A stretch of DNA of 33,005 nucleotides from a bacterium. Lineage in GTDB: Bacteria > SZUA-79 > Acidulodesulfobacterales > Acidulodesulfobacteraceae. The DNA lies in the NCBI GenBank assembly GCA_021813525.1, contig JAKAKK010000038.1, forward strand, positions 1 through 33,005, given 5' to 3'. The notes under the pieces were generated by a model, which searched no databases, was not told the origin of the DNA, and saw only the letters and a program-made list of their open reading frames with translations. The position numbers and the translations under genes were made by a program. Positions 1 through 8,734 of the stretch are shown here, one piece after another. Positions within the stretch are counted from its first letter, which is position 1. Each line of letters begins with the position of its first letter.

Positions 1-837
1 GATATTCTATATAAAAAGATTGTTTTAAGCCTTAAAGAAAAGAATTATCTATTTAAAAACGTTCTCGGAGAGGATATATTCAATCCCGACGATTTGATAG
101 AGGAATATTTAAATTACGGCGATAAAATCCAGGAATTCTTAATAGATTCTTCGATATTTATCAACGAGAGGCTGGATAAAGGTTACAACGTTATGCTTGA
201 AGGGGCGCAGGGAACATTTTTAGACGTCGATCACGGCACATATCCGTATGTCACTTCGTCTAACACCGTAGGAGGTTCCGCTCTTTCGGGCATCGGTCTC
301 GGCCCTACGAAAATAGACGAGGTAATCGGCATCACGAAGGCTTATACGACGAGAGTGGGAGAAGGTTATTTCCCGACGGAACTTAAAGGCGAGGAAGGCA
401 GGATAATAAGAGATAAGGGAGAGGAGTTCGGATCCGTTACGGGAAGGCCGAGAAGATGCGGCTGGTTTGACGTGAACTTAATTAAAGAAGCCGGACGTTT
501 AAACGGCGTTACGGGAATGGTTGTGACAAAACTCGATGTTTTATCCGGATTAGGGAAAATAAATATATGCACAGGTTATATGTTGAACGGTTCTATTATA
601 AACCATCTGCCTTTTTCTTCCGCGGATTACGATAAGGCAATCCCCGTTTATGAAGAAATGGAAGGGTGGAGCGGCGATATATCCCGTATAAAATCGTTTA
701 AAGACCTGCCCGTAAATTCCCAGAAATATATTCTTAGGATAGAAGACCTTACCGGTTTGCGTATAAACATGCTGTCTGTCGGCAAAGAAAGGATGCAGAC
801 TATAAATTTAAAAAATATTTTTAGGAAGGTTGCTTGA
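1..837 (+). CDS. purA: Adenylosuccinate synthetase, 3' part (5' end outside window)
   Basis: Adenylosuccinate synthetase makes adenylosuccinate from IMP and aspartate with GTP, the first committed step to AMP in the cytoplasm. The reading frame is open from the first base, so about 278 C-terminal residues are present of a family usually near 430. Family motifs are clear: the segment starting GAQGTFLDVDHGTYPYVTS (IMP/GTP site region), the glycine-rich stretch after it, and VTGRPRRCGWFD. The TTG at 94 is internal, since coding similarity runs through the upstream codons. The stop overlaps the start of the methyltransferase gene (TTGA), suggesting translational coupling. Identification is secure. 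Confidence 0.96.
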   Translation, partial: DILYKKIVLSLKEKNYLFKNVLGEDIFNPDDLIEEYLNYGDKIQEFLIDSSIFINERLDKGYNVMLEGAQGTFLDVDHGTYPYVTSSNTVGGSALSGIGLGPTKIDEVIGITKAYTTRVGEGYFPTELKGEEGRIIRDKGEEFGSVTGRPRRCGWFDVNLIKEAGRLNGVTGMVVTKLDVLSGLGKINICTGYMLNGSIINHLPFSSADYDKAIPVYEEMEGWSGDISRIKSFKDLPVNSQKYILRIEDLTGLRINMLSVGKERMQTINLKNIFRKVA

Positions 838-1673
838 GTTGCGGACAATTTTTTAATACGGCTTTGTCGCAAGATTTTTCCCCGGATGTTCGATATATGG
901 CTTATCAGTCATATTTAACCGCCCCACACCTTTTACATCAGATAGACAATTTAGGTTACTCTTTTTACGGCAAGACCGTCGCGGATATTGGAACGGGCGT
1001 AGGAATATTGCCGTATTTATTAAAAGAAAGGAATCTTTCGAAGATTATAGGCATAGATTTAGACAAAGATTTTTTAAAAGCCGCGCGTTATTTAAACAAC
1101 AACGAAAACACCGCATATATAAATGCCGACGGCCGGAATATACCAGTTAAAGATTCCGTTTTCGATTCAATTTTCGTAAGATACGTTTTTCAACATACCG
1201 GTATGTCGGATATCTTTCTTTCCGAGATTAAAAGAACGATTAAAGACGGCGGACTATTAATTATAGCCGATATCGAAGACGATATGAATATATTTTATCC
1301 GGATCTTCCCGAAAGTTCCAAAAAATTATTTCGAATTTATTCCGAATATCAAAAATTAAAGGGAGGAGACAGATTAATTTCGAAAAAATTGCCCGCTTTT
1401 CTGCTATCGCACGGTTTTAAGGATATAAAGATAAGACCGTATACGCTTGTATTTTTTAAGGGCAGCGAGGGAAGTTCCAGCCCCGAGGCTTTAAAAAACG
1501 CTTTTTTATTAGTTCAAAATGAATTGGAGCTTGTAAAAAACGATATTTTAAGCAGAAAATTAATCGCTTCCATAGAATTTCATAAAGGTTTAAACGATTA
1601 TTTTAAATTTTTAAATTTAAAAGACGATTTACTTATTTCCAAGACCGAATTTTTAATTACTTGTAAAAAATAA
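834..1673 (+). CDS. Class I SAM-dependent methyltransferase
   Basis: A 279-residue class I methyltransferase of unknown substrate. Motif I is VADIGTGVG at residues 49-57. The acidic end of strand 2 is IGIDLD near 72-77, and an INADGRNIP segment near 105-113 matches the region contacting the SAM adenine. The TTG start at 834 overlaps the purA stop and has an AGGAAGG ribosome site at 823-829, which favours it over the in-frame ATG at 897. The C-terminal third has no family signature I recognise. It is followed after 4 nt by an ABC-2 permease, so the two may be co-expressed, but no common substrate is evident. UbiE-like or natural-product methyltransferases are alternatives. Confidence 0.85.
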   Translation: MSCGQFFNTALSQDFSPDVRYMAYQSYLTAPHLLHQIDNLGYSFYGKTVADIGTGVGILPYLLKERNLSKIIGIDLDKDFLKAARYLNNNENTAYINADGRNIPVKDSVFDSIFVRYVFQHTGMSDIFLSEIKRTIKDGGLLIIADIEDDMNIFYPDLPESSKKLFRIYSEYQKLKGGDRLISKKLPAFLLSHGFKDIKIRPYTLVFFKGSEGSSSPEALKNAFLLVQNELELVKNDILSRKLIASIEFHKGLNDYFKFLNLKDDLLISKTEFLITCKK

Positions 1674-1677
1674 TCTT

Positions 1678-2451
1678 ATGAAAACGGAATTCCGAGCTTT
1701 TATCGCCATAAACAACAGGGAAATCTTGAAATTTATAAGGCAGAAATCGAGGCTTATTACCGACCTTTCAAGGCCTGTAATATGGCTTTTATTCGTCGGC
1801 TACGGCATTTCTACCATGGTTAAAATTAAAAGCGGTTCTTATATGCAGTTTATCTTCCCCGGCATACTTGTAATGACAGTTCTTTTCAGGTCTATTTTTT
1901 CCTCGATATCAATAATTTGGGACAGGGAATTCGGCGTTTTGAAAGAAATACTCGTTTCCCCGGTTTCAAGAAAGACCTTCGTACTTGCTAAAATCACGTC
2001 GGGCGGCATAGTCAGCACCGCTCAGGCTGTTATAATGCTTGCATTCGCACCGTTTATCGGCATCAAACTGAGCTTAACCGTATTAGCATTGGCCGTCGTA
2101 TCCCTTTTTTTAATTTCATCGGCAATAACGGCATTCGGCATAGTTATAGCCTCAAAAATGACTTCTTTCGAGGGATTCAATTCGATTATAAATCTGATAG
2201 TGCAGCCGATGTTTTTTGTGAGCGGAGCTCTTTATCCCATAAAAAGGTTCCCGGGTTTTTTAAAAATACTTGCATATATTAATCCGGTTACTTATTCGGT
2301 AGATTTACTGAAGTATATCTTTTTTTACAATAAAAAGATAAATTTATTCATACCTGAAACTCCCGTAGTATGGGATTTTATTTTTATTTTATTATTTTTG
2401 GTTTTAATGATTTTTCTTTCCAACTATTTTTTCGAAAGAGAAGATAATTAA
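1678..2451 (+). CDS. ABC-2 type transporter permease
   Basis: A 257-residue integral membrane protein of the ABC-2 family (NodJ/DrrB-like), with about six hydrophobic segments. It shows the ABC-2 features SPVSRKTFVLAK in the first cytoplasmic region and FFVSGALYPIKRFPG followed by INPVTYSVDLLKY near the C-terminus. Such permeases pair with a separate ATPase to export polysaccharides, lipids or drugs. No ATPase gene lies on either side here, so its partner must be elsewhere, or upstream of purA. The gene starts 4 nt after the methyltransferase stop and has no obvious Shine-Dalgarno sequence, consistent with coupled translation. Substrate unknown. Confidence 0.9.
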   Translation: MKTEFRAFIAINNREILKFIRQKSRLITDLSRPVIWLLFVGYGISTMVKIKSGSYMQFIFPGILVMTVLFRSIFSSISIIWDREFGVLKEILVSPVSRKTFVLAKITSGGIVSTAQAVIMLAFAPFIGIKLSLTVLALAVVSLFLISSAITAFGIVIASKMTSFEGFNSIINLIVQPMFFVSGALYPIKRFPGFLKILAYINPVTYSVDLLKYIFFYNKKINLFIPETPVVWDFIFILLFLVLMIFLSNYFFEREDN

Positions 2452-2455
2452 TATT

Positions 2456-4141
2456 ATGAAAATAAGTTTTTTAAATATATTTAAAAAATCTATAAGGAAA
2501 ATAAAAGTAAAGAAGCCTTTAGAAAAAAAAGGTTTTGTGATATTTCAGATAGACGGTCTTTCCTACGAGGCTTTAAGGAAGGCATTGTCGCTTAATTTAA
2601 TGCCGCACCTGAAGAAAATTATAAAGTCCGATAAATATATTCTTAGCAGATATTTTACGGGAGTTCCTAGCGACACCCCTTTTTTTCAAGCAGGACTTCT
2701 ATACGGAAATAACGATAATATCCCAGGATTCAGATGGATAGAAAGAGAAACGGGCGAAGAAATTATATTCAAAAAGCCTGAAAGCGCAGGCCGGATCGAG
2801 GAACTCCTTGCAAAAAAAAGCCGCGGACTTTTAACCGGCGGTTCAAGTTATGTAAATTTATTTTCCGGCGGGGCGTCACGCTCCACATTTACGCTTTCTA
2901 CTTTTTCTATAAGATACTTATTTAAAAAAAGGGTAAGAAATTTTGATATTTTTATAATTTTCATTTTTCATATTTTTACTTTTCTGAAAACTTTTTTTTA
3001 TGTTTTTTTTGAGGCGGTATTTGAAATAGGCGAAAGAATAACGGATATACTTAAGAATAGGCGCGTACGTCCGGAAGGTTTTTTCCCTTTTGCTAGAGCA
3101 ATGTCTAACGTAATATTTAAAGAGATAGAAACTTTCGGAGCCATAATGGACATATCCAGGGGAGTTCCTTCGGTATATCTGGATTATATAGGCTACGACG
3201 AGCTTTCGCACCACAGGGGACCCTATTCGTTCAGCGCTCTAAGAACATTAAAAGCCATAGACAGAAAGCTCTTCCATATTTATAAAACTATATTAAAAGC
3301 CGAAAGGAAATATGATTTTTTTATTATATCCGACCACGGACACACGCCGTCTATACCTTTCTCCGGATTAAACGGCGGTAAAATGCTGAAAAACGTGGTT
3401 CAGGATTATACCGGCGGCGATTTCAAAATTTATGAATTCGATACCGGTTATAACGCCGTCTTTAAAAGATTGTTTTTATATATCGGCGATTTTTTTAGGA
3501 AAGGAACGTGCAGTAAAATTTTTAATAAATTCACCGGCAGGATTGGATTGCAAAAAGAAAATGAGTACGATGAAAAAATAGACTGGAGAACGACCGACAA
3601 AATAATTTATATTATGGATTCGGGACCGATGGCGAATATATACTTTTCGGGCAATACGCAAAGAATGTCAGTAGAGGGGGTAGAAAAAAAATTCGCCGGA
3701 TTGACTGCAATGCTATCCTGCATAAAGGGCATAGGATTTATCGCGGGAGTTAATAACGACGGAGAAACCGTTATTTACGATAATGCAGATAAAAAATTTT
3801 ATGAATATTCATATTACTTGAATAACCGAAACGGTAAAAATATGCCCTCTACTATAAAACATATTGTGGAGGGTTACCAAAATATTAATGAAAGAGACGC
3901 CGCTTTTTTATCTTTAGAAAGATTTTCTAAATTCAAAAATGCCGGAGATTTAATATTATTCGGGGAATACGACGGCAGAAACATAATTAATTTCGAAAAC
4001 CAGATGGGCGCCCACGGCGGTATAGGCGGAGAGCAAAACGAGCCTTTTGCTGTTTGGAATAAAGATACCCGTTTCGATTTCGGAGCGGTTAATAATTCTT
4101 GTAAAATTTACGAATTTTTGTATAATAATTATGTAGATTGA
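2456..4141 (+). CDS. Alkaline phosphatase superfamily (type I phosphodiesterase/nucleotide pyrophosphatase-like) protein
   Basis: A 561-residue protein with the metal-site pattern of the alkaline phosphatase superfamily. It has FQIDG (D33), a PSDTPF segment with candidate nucleophile T74, GYDELSHH near 246-253, and SDHGH at 292-296. A late GAHGG is a plausible last histidine ligand. Residues about 163-190 are strongly hydrophobic and aromatic, an insertion that could anchor the enzyme to the membrane. No signal peptide is visible at the lysine-rich N-terminus. It may hydrolyse a phosphodiester or transfer a phospho-group in envelope synthesis; the substrate is unknown. It follows the ABC-2 permease by 4 nt, so both probably belong to one operon with the methyltransferase. 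Confidence 0.82.
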   Translation: MKISFLNIFKKSIRKIKVKKPLEKKGFVIFQIDGLSYEALRKALSLNLMPHLKKIIKSDKYILSRYFTGVPSDTPFFQAGLLYGNNDNIPGFRWIERETGEEIIFKKPESAGRIEELLAKKSRGLLTGGSSYVNLFSGGASRSTFTLSTFSIRYLFKKRVRNFDIFIIFIFHIFTFLKTFFYVFFEAVFEIGERITDILKNRRVRPEGFFPFARAMSNVIFKEIETFGAIMDISRGVPSVYLDYIGYDELSHHRGPYSFSALRTLKAIDRKLFHIYKTILKAERKYDFFIISDHGHTPSIPFSGLNGGKMLKNVVQDYTGGDFKIYEFDTGYNAVFKRLFLYIGDFFRKGTCSKIFNKFTGRIGLQKENEYDEKIDWRTTDKIIYIMDSGPMANIYFSGNTQRMSVEGVEKKFAGLTAMLSCIKGIGFIAGVNNDGETVIYDNADKKFYEYSYYLNNRNGKNMPSTIKHIVEGYQNINERDAAFLSLERFSKFKNAGDLILFGEYDGRNIINFENQMGAHGGIGGEQNEPFAVWNKDTRFDFGAVNNSCKIYEFLYNNYVD

Positions 4142-4181
4142 TTTTTTCATTTTTAATAGAAACAGTATAAATTCATAATCT

Positions 4182-5267
4182 ATGTCCGAATTAAGACAGG
4201 ACCCAACAACAAGGGAATGGGTAATAATTGCTACCGAGAGAAGAAGAAGGCCTCACGAGTTCGGCAGCGATTTCTCGTCTAAAAAAGATAATGAGGCAAA
4301 TCTTCAGGAATATTCCAAGGACTGTCCGTTTTGTCCGGGAAACGAATATCTTTCGCCTCATGAGACGGCGTCGTATAGAACGCTCGGAACAAATCCAAAC
4401 TCTAAGGGATGGTGGGTAAGGGTTATTCCTAATAAGTTCGCCGCACTCTCCCTTAATTTCGAAGAAAATGCCCAGGTATATGAGGGGGTAAGGGCAGTTA
4501 ATCCGGATTTTTCGGGATACTTTTTTCCGAGAGCTACGGAAGTTTTCAGAACGAAACCCGGAATAGGAGCGCACGAAGTCGTAATAGATAACCCGAAACA
4601 CAATGAACAACTTCCGTTTTTTTCCGATAAGCAGATACAAGAGCTTTTTTTAATGTACAGGGAAAGATACTTGGATTTACGCGTAAATCCAAAGTTTAAA
4701 TATATTATAATATTTAAGAACAGCGGCGCCAATGCAGGGACATCTATAGTCCATTCACATTCGCAAATCATTGCCACCCCTGTAATTCCGCTTACTTTAA
4801 GAAATAATATATCTCAAGCTAGATTTTATTACGACGAGGTCGGCAGATGCATATTCTGCGATATGATACAGGCCGAAATCGTGGATGGAAGGAGAATTAT
4901 ACTGCAGACGGCTGATTTCATAGTTTTTCACCCTTTTGCTTCTACGAGCCCGTTCGAAACCTGGATAATGCCTTTATCGCACGAACCGTGCTTTTCCAAT
5001 ATGTCCGCCGATAAAACCAAAGATTTAGCAGTCATAGTAAAAAAAATCCTTAAGGGTATGTATGACGCATTGAACGACCCGGATTATAATTTCGTATTTA
5101 ACAACCCGCCGATAGCGGATGAGAAAGAGGATTATTATCACTGGAGTCTTAGGATTATCCCAAGATTAACTATGAAGGCAGGTTTCGAGATCGGGACAGG
5201 TATGTCTATAAATACTGCTATTCCAGAAGAAACCGCCGAATTTATGAGAGGTTTTTTAAAATTTTAA
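4182..5267 (+). CDS. galT: Galactose-1-phosphate uridylyltransferase
   Basis: GalT transfers UMP from UDP-glucose to galactose-1-phosphate through a uridylyl-histidine intermediate (Leloir pathway, cytoplasm). The 361-residue length is normal. The N-terminal SELRQDPTTREWVIIA is typical. Zinc ligands are C48-x-x-C51, with H131 as a likely further ligand. The active site reads H191-S-H193-S-Q195 in place of the common HPHGQ, with H193 the expected nucleophile. A second CxxC (C223/C226) follows. No other galactose genes are nearby, so the biological substrate could be another sugar-1-phosphate, as in GalT-related ADP-glucose phosphorylases. Family assignment is firm, exact substrate less so. Confidence 0.9.
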   Translation: MSELRQDPTTREWVIIATERRRRPHEFGSDFSSKKDNEANLQEYSKDCPFCPGNEYLSPHETASYRTLGTNPNSKGWWVRVIPNKFAALSLNFEENAQVYEGVRAVNPDFSGYFFPRATEVFRTKPGIGAHEVVIDNPKHNEQLPFFSDKQIQELFLMYRERYLDLRVNPKFKYIIIFKNSGANAGTSIVHSHSQIIATPVIPLTLRNNISQARFYYDEVGRCIFCDMIQAEIVDGRRIILQTADFIVFHPFASTSPFETWIMPLSHEPCFSNMSADKTKDLAVIVKKILKGMYDALNDPDYNFVFNNPPIADEKEDYYHWSLRIIPRLTMKAGFEIGTGMSINTAIPEETAEFMRGFLKF

Positions 5268-5920
5268 AACGATATAATTCCATAATTTTTGATTTAGACG
5301 GAACGCTGATAGATTCTTTCGAGGCTATTAACGATGCTTTCGATGCCGTATTTTCGAGATTTCAAAGCAGAAATATAACTTTCGAGGAGTCTAATTCTTA
5401 TGTGGGCGTCCCGTTAGAAGGCCTTCTCGGCCAGCTTTTCGGGAAAGAGAATGAAGAGGAAGCTATAGCTCTTTTCAGAAACAGATATAAAGAAGTATGT
5501 TTTGAAAAAACATCTTTAATTAAAGGGGTTAGAGAACTTCTTTTATACCTTAAAGAAGAAAAAAAATCTTTAAGCGTAGCAACGAATAAAACAGGTTCGA
5601 TATCCAGAAAATTATTGGAACATTTGGAAATAGACGGCTTTTTTGACTATGTTTACGGAGTGTTTGACGGACTCGCGGGAAAACCTTCTCCCGAAATGAT
5701 AAATAAAATTGTCGAAAAAACAGCCGTCCCTAAAACTTCTACGATATTAATAGGCGATTCTCCGATAGACATAATGGCCGCAAAAAATGCCGGTATCCAT
5801 ATTTGCAGCGTGGCTTCGGGCAACCATACTTTTGAAGAATTAAAAACATATAATCCGGACTACCTGTTTGCCGCAATATCGGAGTTAAGCCCGAACGATA
5901 ATACCGGAGTCGGTAGATGA
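5261..5920 (+). CDS. HAD-superfamily phosphatase (phosphoglycolate phosphatase-like), probable ATT start
   Basis: A HAD hydrolase of about 219 residues related to Gph/PpaX. Motif I (FDLDGTLIDS) lies upstream of the first ATG/GTG/TTG start in frame (GTG at 5402), so that start would remove the catalytic aspartates and cannot be right. The coding frame runs back across the galT stop. The best start is ATT at 5261, giving an N-terminus MLKRYNSIIFDLDGT, with GAGAGG at 5246-5251 as ribosome site. Motif II is SVATNKTG, motif III lysine is in GKPSPEM, and motif IV is ILIGDSPIDIMAAKNAG. It overlaps galT by 7 nt and mqnA by 4 nt. Likely clears phosphoglycolate or a similar small phosphoester. Confidence 0.85.
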   Translation: MLKRYNSIIFDLDGTLIDSFEAINDAFDAVFSRFQSRNITFEESNSYVGVPLEGLLGQLFGKENEEEAIALFRNRYKEVCFEKTSLIKGVRELLLYLKEEKKSLSVATNKTGSISRKLLEHLEIDGFFDYVYGVFDGLAGKPSPEMINKIVEKTAVPKTSTILIGDSPIDIMAAKNAGIHICSVASGNHTFEELKTYNPDYLFAAISELSPNDNTGVGR

Positions 5921-6801
5921 TCCGTATCGGAGAAATAAATTATCTTAACGTATATCCGATATATTATTATTTAAAAAAAGCGCTTAAAAACGATAATAAA
6001 ATAAATTTTATGAATTTTGTTTCCGGGAGCCCCGCTTTTTTAAACGGGGAACTAGAGGCCGGAAACATAGATATCAGTCCTTCATCCTCTTTTTATTATA
6101 TTCTAAATTATACGCATTCCTACATATTTCCGAACCTTTCTATAAGTTCCAAAAAAAAAGTAAAAAGCATTTATCTTTTTTCCCCGAAGCCTATAGAAGA
6201 TTTTAACGAAAACGAAACCATATGTGTTACTCCCGAAACGCTTACATCTATAAATCTTCTGAAAGTTTTACTCGCCGAGATATATAAAATGGATTTAAAC
6301 AAAATAAAATTTACTACTTTAAAGCCGGATGATAAATTAGAACTGAAACTTGGGCCGGTTGCAGACGGCGAGGCAATAAAAGGAGGAGTTTTTTTACATA
6401 TAGGAAATAATGCTTTAAAGCTGATAAAATATATTCCCGAAGGTTATTTTGCTTATGATTTGGCTGATTTATGGTACAGATATACGGGATATCCTTTTGT
6501 TTTTGCCCTTTTTATAATAAACAAGGAGGCTTACGATAAAAACAAGAATGAGTTCGATATCCTAAAAGCGCTACTTATTGAATCAAAGATAACGGCTGTT
6601 TCCGGGCTCGGAGAAGCGGCCGCGTCTATATCGAAATTAGACGAATATAAGTTTATATCATATGAAGAGCTCATCGACTACTGGACGGAATGTTTGAGTT
6701 TCGATCTAGGAAAAAACGAAATCGGAGGATTAAACCTATACTCTGAATTGCTATATAAAAACGGGATAATATCTTCCGTTCCAAAACTTAATTTTGTTTA
6801 A
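5917..6801 (+). CDS. mqnA: Chorismate dehydratase of the futalosine menaquinone pathway
   Basis: MqnA removes water from chorismate to give 3-[(1-carboxyvinyl)oxy]benzoate, the first step of the futalosine route to menaquinone. The 294-residue protein has the periplasmic-binding-protein-like fold of the MqnA/MqnD family. It opens with IRIGEINYLNVYPIYYYL, matching the RIGxIxYLNxxP signature of MqnA, and continues with a serine-rich SPSSSFYYI ligand-site segment. The ATG at 5917 overlaps the HAD gene stop (ATGA). It is somewhat diverged in the C-terminal half. Other futalosine genes (mqnB, C, D) are not in the window. MqnD is the alternative, but the N-terminal signature favours MqnA. Confidence 0.85.
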   Translation: MIRIGEINYLNVYPIYYYLKKALKNDNKINFMNFVSGSPAFLNGELEAGNIDISPSSSFYYILNYTHSYIFPNLSISSKKKVKSIYLFSPKPIEDFNENETICVTPETLTSINLLKVLLAEIYKMDLNKIKFTTLKPDDKLELKLGPVADGEAIKGGVFLHIGNNALKLIKYIPEGYFAYDLADLWYRYTGYPFVFALFIINKEAYDKNKNEFDILKALLIESKITAVSGLGEAAASISKLDEYKFISYEELIDYWTECLSFDLGKNEIGGLNLYSELLYKNGIISSVPKLNFV

Positions 6802-8041
6802 AACTATTTTCGGCCCCCGGTATTATGAAAGAAAATATAAAACCGTTCCCCAGACTGCTTTTAATTACGGCACTGCCTCTAAGAAGCCTTAGCGTGTGTT
6901 TTACGATAGCAAGGCCCAATCCGGTTCCTTTATGTATATCGTCATGCGAACTGTCCACCCTGAAAAATCTCTCGCCGAGCCTGAGGAGATTAGCGTAATT
7001 TACGCCTTTGCCGTCATCTTCTATAGAAAAGAAAAAGAATTCGTCCGAGTTTTCTTTGAGCGGAAGATTATCCCATAAAATGGAAGTATCTCCTATATTT
7101 AAAATAAAATCGGCGGCCGTTTTAGCGTTAATAATGCGTCCTTCAAGTTTAATCGTTCCGCCGTTATCGGTATATTTAACGGCGTTCTGAATTAAGTTTG
7201 TTATAATTTGATTAATTTTTACGGGGTCTGAAATGAAAGAAATATCGGATATATTATTAATTACCGTAAGTTTTTTTTCTTTTATTTCTTTTTCGAATAA
7301 AATTAATGAATCTTCTATGCCGGATTCAATGTGAATTTTTTCGTATTTTACGCGGGATTTTTCGGTTTCTATATTAGTAAGCGTAATCAAATCGTCGATT
7401 AAATAATTAAGGCGTTTTGCATGATGGTATATTATATCTATAAACTTGATTCTTACGCCGGGATTATCGATAGCTCCGTTTTTTAACGTTTCGGCAAAAC
7501 CTGTTATCGCCGTTATAGGAGTTTTTAATTCATGGGATATATTTTGTATAAACGTCGTGCGCGCATTTTCAATTTTTTGAAGATATGTTATGTCTCTGAC
7601 GATAACTGCATATTCGCCGGAAGATTCAATTTTTAGTATAATGCAGTTAATTATTCTTTCTTCTGCCCTGTCGTAATACGAAAGTTTTTTTTCTATAAAT
7701 TTAAAATTTATATCGGAAACGGCATAGTCTATTAAAGAATTAAGTTCCAAATTTCTTGTTAAGGCATCGAATTCAAAGATGTTAGATTGATTTTTTACCG
7801 ACCTGATATTTTTATTGAAAGCTTCGTTTACGAATAAAATTTTTTTATCCGCATCGATAATTGCCAATCCGTCCATCATATTGTTCAATATATATAAATA
7901 ATTTTCTATCTTATCGCGGTATTCCCTGAATTTATTTTTAATAAATAATGTTTGAATATTTTTGTATAAAAAGATATACAAAAAGAATAAAAATAATGAT
8001 AAGATTAAAATATAGAATATAGCAGAAAAAGGATAGTCCAT
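6788..8041 (-). CDS. Membrane-anchored PAS sensor histidine kinase (PhoR-like)
   Basis: A 417-residue sensor kinase, numbered here from the ATG at 8041; a TTG two codons upstream is also possible. An N-terminal membrane segment (about 4-24) is followed by a PAS-like domain (about 43-155), which carries GLAIIDADKKILFVNEAF. The HisKA dimerisation helix has H170 in ISHELKTPITAITGF. The HATPase domain has the N box (NLIQNAVKY), G1 (IEDDGKGV), F box (GERFFRVD) and G2 (GTGLGLAIVKH). A roughly 35-residue insertion precedes G1. There is no periplasmic sensing loop, so it probably senses a cytoplasmic or membrane signal through the PAS. No response regulator is adjacent. Its 3' end overlaps the convergent mqnA by 14 nt. 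Confidence 0.93.
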   Translation of the reverse strand: MDYPFSAIFYILILSLFLFFLYIFLYKNIQTLFIKNKFREYRDKIENYLYILNNMMDGLAIIDADKKILFVNEAFNKNIRSVKNQSNIFEFDALTRNLELNSLIDYAVSDINFKFIEKKLSYYDRAEERIINCIILKIESSGEYAVIVRDITYLQKIENARTTFIQNISHELKTPITAITGFAETLKNGAIDNPGVRIKFIDIIYHHAKRLNYLIDDLITLTNIETEKSRVKYEKIHIESGIEDSLILFEKEIKEKKLTVINNISDISFISDPVKINQIITNLIQNAVKYTDNGGTIKLEGRIINAKTAADFILNIGDTSILWDNLPLKENSDEFFFFSIEDDGKGVNYANLLRLGERFFRVDSSHDDIHKGTGLGLAIVKHTLRLLRGSAVIKSSLGNGFIFSFIIPGAENSFKQN

Positions 8042-8086
8042 AACCAAAATTTTATAATATATCGCAAATAATTTCTATTAAAATTA

Positions 8087-8734
8087 ATGGAAAGAAAAAT
8101 AATAAATAAAAAAAATAATATTTTAGGAATTTCATTTCTATGCCTTATGATTCTATCGCTATCCGCCTCTAGTTCTTACGGTTTTTTGGCCGATGAAATT
8201 GCCGCTTCAGTGGATAATACGCCGATAACGTTAAACGAATTGTATTTTTTATATAATTTCAATGCTATAAATAATTTAAAATACAGAAACTTTAATAAAA
8301 CGGTATCTGAGGCAAAATTAAAGCGCATTTTAAATTTTTATATAAACAGGATGTTGATTTTAAAGCAGGAAGAAAAAACCGGAGGATTAAAGGTAACCGA
8401 AAGCAGTATTGACGAATTAACGGCCGGTTTTAAAAAAAAATTTAAAATGCTCCATAAAAAAACCTCATTTAATTCATTTCTGGCGAAATTCGGATTAAAT
8501 AAAACGGATTTTAAAGTTTTTGCAAAAAACATTCTGAGCGAAAAAATTTTTATCGACGAACGGCTCCGTTTATTTTTGTTTTCTATAGAAAACAGCGGAA
8601 AAATTACGCAGAGCGTAAAAAAGAAATACAATAAAGAGTTGTCGCTTAAATTAAAAAAAATGCTGTTTAATCTTAAGAAGCGTTCCGAAATCGAAATAAA
8701 CGACGATTTTAATAAACCTAACAAACATGTATGA
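8087..8734 (+). CDS. Secreted SurA-N-like protein without a peptidyl-prolyl isomerase domain
   Basis: A 215-residue protein with an N-terminal signal sequence: basic start, a hydrophobic stretch about 12-30, and likely cleavage near 32. The mature start contains DEIAASVDNTPITLNEL, the signature that opens SurA/PpiD-type chaperones. The remainder is helical and lysine-rich, fitting the SurA N-terminal chaperone core. The parvulin rotamase domain found in SurA (usually 430 residues) is missing. It probably acts in the periplasm on unfolded outer-membrane proteins. It overlaps queD by 8 nt. The function is inferred from this partial similarity only. Confidence 0.7.
   Translation: MERKIINKKNNILGISFLCLMILSLSASSSYGFLADEIAASVDNTPITLNELYFLYNFNAINNLKYRNFNKTVSEAKLKRILNFYINRMLILKQEEKTGGLKVTESSIDELTAGFKKKFKMLHKKTSFNSFLAKFGLNKTDFKVFAKNILSEKIFIDERLRLFLFSIENSGKITQSVKKKYNKELSLKLKKMLFNLKKRSEIEINDDFNKPNKHV

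Noticed and set aside
4191-4640. Open frames on the - strand over galT (149 codons, and 139 codons at 4358-4777)
   Set aside because: Shadow frames of galT with odd composition and no motif.
5402-5404. GTG as the start of the HAD phosphatase gene
   Set aside because: It would remove the DLDGT catalytic motif, which is encoded in frame upstream.
6896-7190. Two 60-codon + strand open frames over the histidine kinase gene
   Set aside because: Antisense to conserved HATPase motifs; no start signals.
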